Shown here piece by piece: positions 52,901 to 60,067 of a DNA stretch of 64,000 bases. A program made the translations under genes and the position numbers. Position 1 is the stretch's first letter. The number at the start of each line of letters is the position of its first letter. The notes below the pieces were generated by a model that was given only the letters and a program-made list of their open reading frames with translations, was not told the DNA's origin and did no database searches. This stretch comes from Anaerosolibacter carboniphilus (GTDB lineage: Bacteria > Bacillota > Clostridia > Peptostreptococcales > Thermotaleaceae), in assembly GCF_014205875.1 (NCBI RefSeq), contig NZ_JACHEN010000002.1, forward strand, positions 64,485 through 128,484, read 5' to 3'.

Positions 52901-54914
52901 TGAGATCACTAAAACGATTCAAGATATCTTCAAGTCTATGGGTTGATATAGAGAAGACCGATTTGATCTTGAAATCTTTTGGCCTAGTAATTGGCTGAAT
53001 CTCTACCTCCTTGAATGGGTCATATAATCCAAAACCATTGGCATACGTACGCATCCCCTTTGTGTCACTGGTAATATTTTGAGTGAGTATTTTTTCTTTT
53101 TGCGTAGTATCTCCCATGGAAGTAATAAGATTTAGGCAGTCTCTATAAGCTTTTTTATGCTTGCTGTCACTTTCCATTGCACTAACGATATCTATGGCAC
53201 CCATTCGCTTATTCTCATTTTTGCTGTTTACCAAACGATTGACACAGGCTGTTAACGCCTCGCCGCCCTGCTTTAACAATAGCTTAATCACATTTTTCCG
53301 CAGATCTCCAGATTTGTATTGCAGGAAATTCTCAATCAGAACATACTCATCTTTGCTTAACTCTAAGTGATTTACGATCTCGTAGGCACTTTCTCTAACT
53401 GAAGGACTTCTGTCTCCACAGGCCTCAAGAAGTGCTATTTTTTGTTTCATTGTTTTAGGCTTTTTTAAAAATATATCTACAAATGCATGTCTTGTATCGG
53501 CACTCATCTTATCCCTATAGTCAATCAATGTATCAATGATATGCTCATCATAAGATAACGCTACTGCAAATATCATTTTGTCCATAATCTCCGATGCAGT
53601 CAGCTTAATATCCAACCATGGGAATACACTGCCCTTAAAGTCAAGTTCTTTTTTAGGCATCGTATCTATCACTGTTTTTAATTGGTCGAATAGTTTTATA
53701 CCGTAACAATAATCATCTAGCTTGGCATAGGAATCTAGACTTTCTTTGGCATGATTTCTTATGCCATATAGCGTTAAATCGCCAAATAAGTTTTTTATTG
53801 CCAAGGCAAGTACTTCAAAATCCTTCTCCCACAGAACTTTGCTTGCAATCTGATGTTTAAAAATAGTGAATTGCGTTTGATATAAGAACTGAAGTGCCAC
53901 CAATTTTTTATACTTTTCCGTGGATTGAAGGAGCATACCTAAAATACTATCTATATCTTCCACTTCATCAAAGGCCGTTGCCCAAATACCTATATAGATT
54001 CGTAAATTATCCGTTGAATGGATACACTCATCTAGATAGGCTTTACTCATCAGACAGTGATAGGCAGCCTCTAAACATTTATTAATCATCTTTGGCTTCT
54101 CATGATCTATTGCCAAACCGGTCCATGTACCAAACGCCCTGACAATAGAAGAAAATCTGGATAGGTTATTATCTAGAATTAACTTTAATAAGTAGATAAA
54201 GCCTTCCCTTGAGCATTCATCCATGCTCTCAACAATGACCTGTCTTAAACCCTCTTGGAGCTTAGCAGCCAAAAGTAGTTCCCCAATCATTTTATGGGCC
54301 TCTTCATTTCTGCTCATGAGCATTCCTTGAATGATTTGTCGCGTTACAATTGCACTATTGTTATCGCTATAAATGATATCTCTAATTTTATTTAAGACCT
54401 CTTGATTATTATTATCGATCTCGATAGATATGATATCAGCAATCATCGATACGTCCTGATCATTGGATTTATTGTAGCTTAGATACTGCTCTAGGGAAAA
54501 ATCCGTTGCCGCAAGATATATGCATTGTACCAATTTATTAATATTTTTGTTGAGATATAACCTTGATGAAACCTTCGTTCTATAGGAACGCCTGCAATAT
54601 CCTGTTGTATAGGTATATAGCGTAGCCCTATCCCAAACATGCTTAAATATCTCTGCAAAATGATCGCCCAAAAGCAGCTTGAGGGCTCCATATTCTTTTC
54701 CAGTGAATACTTCCCTAATATCCTTTGTCCCGTTTGACCATAATAGATCCAGCAACTTGTTGTACATAGCGCTTTCACTGTTATAATCCGCCTTAATATA
54801 GTCGATGACGACATTGGCTATATCCAGACCTCTCCCTAAAAATAATAGCTTTTGAAGGAAGGATTTATTTAAATAACTATCCATTATTTCTCGCTTCTCA
54901 TGATTTATATACAT
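49995..54914 (-). CDS. Giant DUF4132-domain protein
   Basis: This 1639-residue protein is the largest in the window. Residues about 120-700 are helical and repetitive, in the manner of HEAT/armadillo solenoids (for example ALLEACGDRSPSVRESAYE and LIENFLQYKSGDLRKNVIKL near 500-550). The DUF4132 region (about 1240-1420) includes LVWNMETAKLDTIRIYLQ, GKILKDIPAKHKKHEYVQAI and YIRAKHSFEASMERGEDF. The conserved C-terminal part (about 1500-1639) ends with VHLGSGTVHKMGTGSINI and GRIFLPFIDEDPKSAEIL. There is no signal peptide. The E. coli relatives MolR/YehI are uncharacterised in mechanism. The ATG at 54914 follows TAGGGGGTAGATT; a second ATG at 54884 is possible. It is co-transcribed with a 139-residue partner gene. 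Confidence 0.8.
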   Translation of the reverse strand: MYINHEKREIMDSYLNKSFLQKLLFLGRGLDIANVVIDYIKADYNSESAMYNKLLDLLWSNGTKDIREVFTGKEYGALKLLLGDHFAEIFKHVWDRATLYTYTTGYCRRSYRTKVSSRLYLNKNINKLVQCIYLAATDFSLEQYLSYNKSNDQDVSMIADIISIEIDNNNQEVLNKIRDIIYSDNNSAIVTRQIIQGMLMSRNEEAHKMIGELLLAAKLQEGLRQVIVESMDECSREGFIYLLKLILDNNLSRFSSIVRAFGTWTGLAIDHEKPKMINKCLEAAYHCLMSKAYLDECIHSTDNLRIYIGIWATAFDEVEDIDSILGMLLQSTEKYKKLVALQFLYQTQFTIFKHQIASKVLWEKDFEVLALAIKNLFGDLTLYGIRNHAKESLDSYAKLDDYCYGIKLFDQLKTVIDTMPKKELDFKGSVFPWLDIKLTASEIMDKMIFAVALSYDEHIIDTLIDYRDKMSADTRHAFVDIFLKKPKTMKQKIALLEACGDRSPSVRESAYEIVNHLELSKDEYVLIENFLQYKSGDLRKNVIKLLLKQGGEALTACVNRLVNSKNENKRMGAIDIVSAMESDSKHKKAYRDCLNLITSMGDTTQKEKILTQNITSDTKGMRTYANGFGLYDPFKEVEIQPITRPKDFKIKSVFSISTHRLEDILNRFSDLIHVNRDLEYEVVGWDDAKTVITLGGSNFLTPFNRSNDGLDNYPLSDQIREIVKSQALDFHRLIEVDFYLGAIHRLNYETYAPWYHKLLEDRFNLKVLKASLETVEKLLYAHKVKAYIHLLVEEIPQIEKFKLAKAVLEDLYGDIPGDKHHTEYLGRTNRYYYYDGKDYIARSYEIKYWLTLMEKSHYDDESFTHYFTIAYNYYKACQYAANTTLTLAHFGRALELAIIDENEVYKELMARPLSPNNIQTVTSVQRHDRDNLRRFPHLMELGATVVENIANIEVTRGELNTEVTHLAAKIQKCFGTNIFIVILLGSEKDTYIRGYNFVTGDCTKKQMFSHLLKCCYPKDGEDANTLGILLKGKKVTNKQLIEAAMYAPQWLDIVAEYLGYKGLKAACWYFHAHVNDYFSEEKSTIVARYSPITPQEFRDGAFDRDWFMDAYYTIGEKNFKLVYDSAKYIAGGGLHKRSQLFADATLGKLDVQEVQFRIMDKRNKDYLLAFGLIPIKDKGDILSRYEYIQQYLKESKQFGTQRQASEARSAHIALLNLARNAGYSDVNRLVWNMETAKLDTIRIYLQPYKLEDIEIQLVIDKLGQANIQCTKDGKILKDIPAKHKKHEYVQAIKAVRKSLKDQYIRAKHSFEASMERGEDFETGELMNLCINPVLAPIIENLVFVSDKKLGYFHEGNLVDDRGKIHPLEPEDKIMIAHPVHLYESGEWSNYQKHLFAKKIIQPFKQVFREMYLPNTDELKEQTISRRYAGHQIQPKKAVALLKTRGWLASYEEGLQKVYYKEDIIATIYALADWFSPSDIEAPTIEVVRFEDRKTFKPVPIDKVSKLIFSEVMRDVDLVVSVAHVGGVDPEASLSTMEIRSAIVEELMKLLKLTNVTIKGSHAHILGVHGEYTVHLGSGTVHKMGTGSINILPVHSSHRGRIFLPFIDEDPKSAEILSKIILLAEDSKLKDPSILVQITS

Positions 54915-54924
54915 AATCTACCCC

Positions 54925-55344
54925 CTACCACATTCTACCCGCTAGCATTGTTAACCTGATAAACGTTAACACATCTTCTTCTCTCAAGTCTAGTGGTTCA
55001 TCTAGGCAACCGGCTTCTTTGTCTCCAATAAATACTCTGAATATCCCGTCTTCATAGGCTAGAAATGCATTTTCCAAAGCTTTTTCCAGTTTTGCTTTCG
55101 TTGGGTTATATGTATCCCCAAAGGAAACCCTTCCCACGGTAACTCTATCATTGATCTCTTCGCTGGTGAGATAGTTCAGGATTTTTTGTTCAGCATGTCT
55201 ATGATTAAATTCTTCTACATTCTCCGAAACAATATTTGCAATCAGCTCCCTCAAAGTTGAGGGCTTGCTCTTTAAGTATATTTCTTGCTGAGTAATATAG
55301 CTTTTCCGCGTTCCTGCTTGTTTTACATTCACATATATTTTCAC
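54925..55344 (-). CDS. Uncharacterised partner of the DUF4132 protein
   Basis: The 139-residue protein starts at GTG behind AGGGGAGATGTTCAG. It alternates strands and helices (MKIYVNVKQAG, PSTLRELIANIVSENVEEF, KLEKALENAFLAYEDGIFRV, LDEPLDLREEDVLTFIRL). The C-terminal block GIFRVFIGDKEA and the ubiquitin-like spacing of beta strands suggest a small binding or adaptor fold. I do not recognise the family. It ends 10 bp before the DUF4132 gene, so the two are one operon. A physical complex of the two products is inferred. Confidence 0.7.
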   Translation of the reverse strand: MKIYVNVKQAGTRKSYITQQEIYLKSKPSTLRELIANIVSENVEEFNHRHAEQKILNYLTSEEINDRVTVGRVSFGDTYNPTKAKLEKALENAFLAYEDGIFRVFIGDKEAGCLDEPLDLREEDVLTFIRLTMLAGRMW

Positions 55345-55379
55345 CTGAACATCTCCCCTCGCTGCACATCGTTTCCTAT

Positions 55380-55407
55380 ATTATATCTTCTTATATTTTA
55401 TCGTGAA
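55380..55407 (-). promoter_or_regulatory. Probable promoter of the DUF4132 operon
   Basis: On the minus strand TTCACG (55407-55402), 16 bp and TATAAT (55385-55380) precede the GTG start by about 35 bp. The -35 match is 4 of 6. Confidence 0.55.
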
Positions 55408-55440
55408 TCCATCTCTTCGTCTTTAGTCCATAAGATAGAA

Positions 55441-55477
55441 ATAGGAAAGACCATAAGAAAACTTGAAGTCTTCCTAT
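55441..55477 (-). terminator. Terminator after the truncated DUF6544-like gene
   Basis: ATAGGAAAGAC (55441-55451) pairs with GTCTTCCTAT (55468-55477), one bulge. It separates that gene from the DUF4132 operon. Confidence 0.6.
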
Positions 55478-55504
55478 GGCCTAATTCTGTATAACAACCT
55501 GTTA

Positions 55505-56023
55505 TTATTTAAGATGTTCACCATTGTATTCAATTTCCTTAACATTGAACTTGGCATAACAATATTCTCCCTCAGGAAAATGCCAGATGGCCTCTCCATA
55601 GCTTGCTATCTTTATGCCATTCATCTCTTTATAATTCTTAACTGGCGTTGACCATCTGACTTGTCGATAATTCTTTCCCGTAGGAGAGTAATATCTATCA
55701 TCGGAAACGAAATTAATCAACTCTCCCTTTTCATTGAAATATAATACTGCTGAAATGCGGTTGCCCTTATTATGAAATGTTGCCCTCACAGTCAACGGAT
55801 CAATTTCTTCCCACTGGATTTTTTTATCAATCAAACTAGCAGGCATCCATATACACATATCATTAAAAATCGTAACGGTTTCCCCTTGATTCATCTCCTC
55901 TCCCCTGCCATCGGCCACTGTAAATAACCCCGCTAGCTTTATCAACATAACGGCCTTCCCTTCAGCATAAGCGTGAAATCCAATTACTGGAACTCCAAAC
56001 ATATTTATTTTTATAAAATACAT
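55505..56023 (-). pseudogene. DUF6544-like protein lacking its N-terminus
   Basis: The 172-residue frame matches the C-terminal two thirds of DUF6544-type proteins (about 280 residues): MFGVPVIGFHAYAEGKA, LFTVADGRGEEMNQGETVT, FNDMCIWMPASLID and IQWEEIDPLTVRATF. In the same frame, codons just before the first ATG still read DDPAR, as family members do at that place. Then the stop region of the flavodoxin gene begins. The first 80-100 residues are therefore missing, replaced by the flavodoxin gene. There is no good ribosome binding site. It is probably a 5'-deleted remnant, although an intact frame suggests recent loss or residual use. Confidence 0.65.
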
Positions 56024-56037
56024 CCGAGCAGGATCAT

Positions 56038-56559
56038 CTAGGAAACTATATTGTTGAGTAACTGGGCAAATTTATCGATATTTTCCACAGATATCATGGA
56101 TAGATCTTTTTTCATTTCCATTGCAGAAAAAGTGGGGTTGTTCTTAGCAACTACCTTTGATACCATCTTGGTTATGGCTTTTTCTGCAAAATTCATGTCA
56201 CTATACCGCATTTCACCGCCAAAGCTTTCCTTTGCTATAGCACTACTCAAAAGTTCTCGAGGGAAAGCGCTATTTAACTGTGCCTCAGCATGATTGGGAA
56301 ACATACAGCATATGAACAGTCCGAGTTTTTTTCCCTTTAAGATATTAAGATTTTGTGCACAAAATACCGTTATTTCCTTTTGTATCCTTCCAGCATAAAT
56401 AGAACCTCCGATCACTACCTTATCGTATTTCGTAAGGTCTGGTGCAGCCCCCAGCTTGAGATCATGTAAATCCGTCTTTCCAGTAAGTTTTTCCGCAAGC
56501 ATAGAAGCACACTTTCTTGTAGTCCCATGCTTGCTCCCATAAATGATCAACGTATTCAT
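56038..56559 (-). CDS. Flavodoxin-domain protein
   Basis: The 173-residue protein has a flavodoxin start: MNTLIIYGSKHGTTRKCASML with the FMN phosphate loop GSKHGTT at residues 8-14, then KYDKVVIGGSIYAGRIQKE near 48-66, which resembles protoporphyrinogen oxidase HemG and related flavodoxin-domain reductases. The role is probably redox, with FMN as cofactor. The ATG follows TTGGAGGAATAGAA. It starts 23 bp past the marR stop, so both are one transcript and MarR presumably controls it. Confidence 0.85.
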   Translation of the reverse strand: MNTLIIYGSKHGTTRKCASMLAEKLTGKTDLHDLKLGAAPDLTKYDKVVIGGSIYAGRIQKEITVFCAQNLNILKGKKLGLFICCMFPNHAEAQLNSAFPRELLSSAIAKESFGGEMRYSDMNFAEKAITKMVSKVVAKNNPTFSAMEMKKDLSMISVENIDKFAQLLNNIVS

Positions 56560-56581
56560 TTCTATTCCTCCAATTCTAAAC

Positions 56582-57031
56582 TTAGAGATTTTCCATGGTT
56601 TCAATTTTCCTTGCTAGTTTTTCAAAACAATTGGTCATTGTACTTATCTCCTCTTCACTAAAGCTGCTAAACAGATCCATGATAAATTGATTATCCTGAT
56701 CCTGTCTTTTCTCCCAGAAACATTGGCTTTTCTCTGTCAGTTTAAGCCGAATAGCCCTGGCATCCTGTTCATCTCTTTCAATCCTCAAAAACTCCTTCTC
56801 TTCTAATTTCAGTGCAAGCTGCTTGACATTTTGACGGGAGCTTCCCATAAGCTCTGCCACTTCACTGAGGGTAGGAGGTTTATCATGGAATTGTGAAATC
56901 ATCACGGTCAGAAACCACTGTTTCGTTGTCATGTCATCCTTTCCTAAATATTGATCTCCAATAACTTGCAGCTTGTTGGCAAGGAGGAACAGGCTTCCAA
57001 ATATATACCTTTGTTTATCCATATCTATCAT
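56582..57031 (-). CDS. MarR family transcriptional regulator
   Basis: The 149-residue protein has the MarR winged helix, PTLSEVAELMGSSRQNVKQLALKLEEKEFLRIERDEQDARAIRLKLT at about residues 53-97, with the conserved D-R pair of the wing. It is followed by the flavodoxin-domain gene, so a redox or electrophile signal is plausible. Palindromes in front of the gene fit autoregulation. The start is preceded by GATGGAGGTACAATAAAGAT; the first and a nearby second Met are both possible. Confidence 0.87.
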   Translation of the reverse strand: MIDMDKQRYIFGSLFLLANKLQVIGDQYLGKDDMTTKQWFLTVMISQFHDKPPTLSEVAELMGSSRQNVKQLALKLEEKEFLRIERDEQDARAIRLKLTEKSQCFWEKRQDQDNQFIMDLFSSFSEEEISTMTNCFEKLARKIETMENL

Positions 57032-57063
57032 CTTTATTGTACCTCCATCTTTTTTATCTCATG

Positions 57064-57103
57064 ATATGTAATATATTACTTATATAAGCAACATATTACA
57101 TAT
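57064..57103 (-). promoter_or_regulatory. Candidate MarR operators
   Basis: GTAATATATTAC (57068-57079) is a perfect palindrome. ATATGTAATAT (57064-57074) and ATATTACATAT (57093-57103) form a wider inverted repeat. They lie 35-70 bp before the marR start, where a promoter is expected. The -35/-10 boxes are not clear. Confidence 0.55.
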
Positions 57104-57347
57104 TTACCTTCACGTCAAGAATATCCTATAAAATCTCAAAAACATGTCACCCATCATACAAATATGTTTGATATGAAAAAATAGCTCCCTGTAGGGAGCG
57201 GTTCATAAGGAATCATTGATTGTGGGAGCGACCTTGCCTCATTAAAATAGACAGCAAGAATCTCTATTGCGTGCTCCACTCTTTGAAGATAGACCGCTTG
57301 GACATATTATTCCTTCACACAAAGATATATGAGTAATTAATCTATGG
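57104..57347. other. Gap with a short palindrome
   Basis: The region holds GCTCCC-TGTA-GGGAGC (57183-57198) followed by GGGAGCGACC, which looks like a decayed small repeat. Otherwise I see no gene or promoter. Confidence 0.35.
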
Positions 57348-57883
57348 TTACTTCCCTCCTATCTGTTTTCTTAGTTTATTTAAGGCTGCTTGTTTGATTT
57401 TATTAATGGCTTGTTTGGTGATACCCAGATCCTTAGCCACCAGCTCTTCTTCTTTATTCTTTATAATGCATTCATGAATGATCTGTTTTTGCCTATCAGT
57501 TAATGCACTGATAGCTTCTAGGACTTCCTTGTCTGTAAATATCTCATGATAGTCTATATCTTCTTGATCCCTATAGATTTCTTCTATGAAATCCATAGGG
57601 GCATCTGCAATGGTGTTGATCTTTTCTTCTTCAAAATCAGCATCTAATACATTTAAATACAATCCTTCTTTTTCTCTCAGCGCATTTTCCCTTTGCTTTA
57701 GGTCCCTGGCTGCATAAAAAATGGTTTTTTTATGTAGCTGTAGAGATTGATTCGAAACAGGTAATCATTAAACTTCTGATTGAGGACATCTAAAAAGCTG
57801 TCATTCTTAAAGATAATTCCCTGGACGTATAGATCCTTATTTGCTGTATCTTCCTCTAAAAACTTCTTTGCTAAACTATCCAC
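57348..57883 (-). CDS. TcdR/UviA-like sigma-70 factor, split at an A7 slippery site
   Basis: The first frame starts at GTG 57883 behind a perfect AGGAGGGG and runs to a stop at 57698. The second frame (open to 57348) has no ribosome binding site and would begin at TTG. Between them on the minus strand lies ATA AAA AAA CCA (T7 at 57725-57731 on plus). A -1 shift on A-AAA-AAA joins them into 178 residues: FNDYLFRINLYSYIKK, then TIFYAARDLKQRENAL (region 2), an acidic linker, and LTDRQKQIIHECIIKNKEEE with a helix-turn-helix VAKDLGITKQAINKIKQAAL (region 4). Length and layout resemble the toxin/bacteriocin sigma factors TcdR, BotR and UviA. It is either a programmed frameshift, phase variation, a mutation or an assembly error. 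A LexA box lies upstream. Confidence 0.75.
57725..57731 (-). promoter_or_regulatory. Slippery heptamer A-AAA-AAA
   Basis: The run of seven A on the minus strand falls in the X-XXY-YYZ phase of the first frame, and a -1 shift leads exactly into the second frame. I see no strong downstream pseudoknot and no Shine-Dalgarno-like stimulator just upstream. Confidence 0.6.
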
Positions 57884-58074
57884 CTTATCCCCTCCTCGCA
57901 TAACCCCCTGTAACCTGTTCACCCATAAAATACGTTTAGAACTTGTTAAAAAATTAATCTCATTACTATATAAGACGGTTAAAAAGTAAATTTGGTCAAC
58001 CATTTTCTATACATTTTTTAATTTTTTTGAAAATTAAGTCAATTATTACATTTTGATTACAACAGAACATCCAA

Positions 58075-58080
58075 ATTATA
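58075..58080 (-). promoter_or_regulatory. -10 box (TATAAT) of the sigma factor gene
   Basis: TATAAT on the minus strand (58080-58075) lies 11 bp from the LexA box. The -35 region, 17 bp upstream, would fall inside the LexA box (CGAACA). About 190 bp of leader separate it from the GTG start. Confidence 0.5.
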
Positions 58081-58089
58081 CCATATATC

Positions 58090-58103
58090 GGAACATGTGT
58101 TCG
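58090..58103. promoter_or_regulatory. LexA (SOS) box
   Basis: GGAACATGTGTTCG matches the Firmicutes LexA consensus CGAAC-RNRY-GTTCG at every position except the first. It overlaps the inferred -35/spacer of the sigma factor promoter and lies between two divergent genes. Known uviA and tcdR genes are also under LexA control. Confidence 0.75.
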
Positions 58104-58352
58104 TAATTTTTTAGAAAAAAATATCAAATTCCCTTAGAAGAAAATTTGATCTCTCTATATAAAACGGATTTTTTTGAAAAAAATCAACCACTTTTGAAAA
58201 TTTTTTTAGAAATTATTTTTTTGATTTGGTTGATTTTTGATTCCTTTTCCCCATTTTATTTAGTGTAGGGCAAAACGAACTGGCCAGAGAGTAGAAGCCT
58301 AGCAAAACAAAAAAAATATAACAAATGTAAAGTAAAGGAGGAAGGTATAAAA
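58104..58352. other. Very AT-rich divergent intergenic region
   Basis: The segment is composed largely of A and T runs up to about 58260, then contains the leader and AAAGGAGGAAGG ribosome binding site of the peptidase gene. A possible TTGATT (-35) lies near 58222, but no clear -10 follows. A promoter for a non-standard sigma factor would not be visible to me. Confidence 0.4.
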
Positions 58353-58871
58353 ATGGCAAGTCAAACATATTCTAAAACACTTTCTGTAGTAAGTTATAAG
58401 CAATTTGATAGTAGATGGAAAGACTTAAAAACTAGTTGTGGAGGCACAATGGGCCAAGAAGGTTGTGCAATTACAAGCTGTGCAATGATTTTTAATACTC
58501 TGCCAGATGTACATTTGGCAGAAATGAAAGCTAAAGGAGGTGCGGATTGCCCTTATCAGTGGACGACAGCAGCTTCATTAAAAAATAAAACCTATTCAGC
58601 TACCACTGGAAGTTTTGACTCTTTAAAAGCTTCTATGTTTGAAAACATTATCACTAAGGGGCTTCCTATGGTTGTAGCTGTACCAGGTCACTTTATTGTT
58701 GTAAAAGGTTTTGTCGGAACTTTACCAGTAGATCCGGACGGCAATATTTTCTATAGTTCAATAACTGCAGATATGTTCAAGGTGAACGACCCAGGTTCAT
58801 CGTCAAATGCAACGCTTCAAGATGTAATCAATCAAAAAGGTTCAGTTTCACGAATGGCTGTATTTAAATAA
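58353..58871 (+). CDS. C39-like cysteine peptidase domain protein
   Basis: The 172-residue protein is a stand-alone papain-like C39_2 peptidase domain: YKQFDSRWKDL at 15-25, GQEGCAITSCAMIF with catalytic Cys38, PGHFIVVKGF with His113, and KVNDPGSS with Asp146. No signal peptide, membrane segment or binding domain is attached, although the N-terminus is short and polar. Stand-alone members may process peptides or cleave cell-wall or bacteriocin substrates. It is divergent to the LexA-boxed sigma factor gene, and may be its target. The RBS is AAAGGAGG and a strong terminator follows. Confidence 0.82.
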   Translation: MASQTYSKTLSVVSYKQFDSRWKDLKTSCGGTMGQEGCAITSCAMIFNTLPDVHLAEMKAKGGADCPYQWTTAASLKNKTYSATTGSFDSLKASMFENIITKGLPMVVAVPGHFIVVKGFVGTLPVDPDGNIFYSSITADMFKVNDPGSSSNATLQDVINQKGSVSRMAVFK

Positions 58872-58875
58872 AAAA

Positions 58876-58932
58876 ACACAAAAAAAGATAAACCAAATCT
58901 TATTCACACATTTGGTTTATCTTTTTTTGTGT
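58876..58932. terminator. Perfect 23-bp bidirectional terminator
   Basis: Arms 58876-58898 and 58910-58932 are fully complementary, with runs of seven A and seven T. It serves the peptidase gene and the convergent leucine-rich repeat gene. Confidence 0.85.
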
Positions 58933-58984
58933 ACACTAGCCGTTGATTTATGATAATTAATTGTTTTGATATAAAAAATAGAAT

Positions 58985-60067
58985 CTACCCTATATAATCC
59001 TCAGATAGGTAGAGGTTTTTATTTTCTTTTAACTTATCTACTTTTTCAATATTATTTAAATTTAAATATAATTCTAAACTCTTAGGATAGTTCATTAAGT
59101 AATCAAGATTTTTTACCTTTGTGTTTCTTATATCTAGGATTTGAATTTTAGGAAGGTCTAAGATAACTGATACATCCATCACATTTGTGTCATTCAATCT
59201 AAGTGTCTGAATATGTTCAAGATCTTTCAAAGGTGATATATCTGTTATCGTATTATTGCCTAAATATACTTCAACAAGATTCTTAAGGTTTGATACTTCA
59301 TGTATATCTGTGATGTAATTGTTTTCTATATTTAAATATTTAAGATTGTATAACTTACCGATGCCTTCAATATTCTTGAGATTGTCGTCTTTTAACTCTA
59401 AAGATTCCAATTTATTTAATTTATCAAGAAAACTGAAGTCCTTTACATCACAACTCAATAGACCAAGTGAAGTTATTTGTTCCATTGAAGACAATAGATT
59501 AATATTAGCAATTTTAATATTTGTCAGATAAATTACCTCTAGTTTTTCATTGTTTATCAGATCCTCAATATCACACACAACAGAAGCCTTATCGTCTTTA
59601 TTTTTAGTTATACTTAATCCTTCTAATTCGCTCATTTGTTTTATAAAATACAAGTTTGAAAATTTACAGTCTAATATCTGTAAGTTCTTTAAATGTGGTA
59701 ATTGAATCGAGTCAAACTGATCCAAATTCATGTTTGAAATGTGTAATTCCTTTAAGCCCTTCATATTCTCCAAAGCTGAAACATTACTAACTATCAAACC
59801 ATCTAAATATATAGATTCTAGATTTTTGAACATGTGGAGGTTATTAAGATTGAGGGTCTTTCCATGTAAATCCTGATAGCTTATATGTATCATAGTAACA
59901 CTAGTTAAAATGTCCTCGTCAGTAGACTTAGGTTCAATATTCATATCTTGAGCTGCTATCTCCAATAGCTCTCTTTTTTGATCAATTGATTTTTTAAGCT
60001 CAACACTTACGAGCCCAGTTGTAAGGGCTATTACTGTAAGTAAAGCTATAATAAATTTTCGTTTCAC
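58985..60067 (-). CDS. Exported leucine-rich repeat protein
   Basis: The 360-residue protein has an N-terminal signal or anchor segment (residues 4-22, KFIIALLTVIALTTGLVSV) and then about ten SDS22/internalin-type repeats of roughly 22 residues from about residue 70 to 345 (for example LESLELKDDNLKNIEGIG, LKYLNIENNYITDIHEVS and LVEVYLGNNTITDISPLK). There is no LPxTG, S-layer or GW domain, so it stays at the membrane or is released. It is a binding protein of unknown partner. Codon use is more AT-rich than in the metabolic genes. The ATG follows AAAAAGGAGGCAATT. Confidence 0.85.
   Translation of the reverse strand: MKRKFIIALLTVIALTTGLVSVELKKSIDQKRELLEIAAQDMNIEPKSTDEDILTSVTMIHISYQDLHGKTLNLNNLHMFKNLESIYLDGLIVSNVSALENMKGLKELHISNMNLDQFDSIQLPHLKNLQILDCKFSNLYFIKQMSELEGLSITKNKDDKASVVCDIEDLINNEKLEVIYLTNIKIANINLLSSMEQITSLGLLSCDVKDFSFLDKLNKLESLELKDDNLKNIEGIGKLYNLKYLNIENNYITDIHEVSNLKNLVEVYLGNNTITDISPLKDLEHIQTLRLNDTNVMDVSVILDLPKIQILDIRNTKVKNLDYLMNYPKSLELYLNLNNIEKVDKLKENKNLYLSEDYIG

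Noticed and set aside
57183..57240. Third copy of the palindromic repeat at 1722 and 10610
   Set aside because: It shares GGGAGC/GCTCCC character only. The ordered blocks GTAGGGTTGGACG and TCGTTCCCTAC are absent.
58016..58260. TcdR-type promoter before the peptidase gene
   Set aside because: Runs of T and fragments like TTACA occur, but no pair with the right spacing convinced me in this extremely AT-rich stretch.
58985..60067. LRR protein as a classic internalin adhesin
   Set aside because: It has the repeats and signal segment, but no LPxTG, GW or S-layer anchor and no cap domain, so adhesion is not supported.
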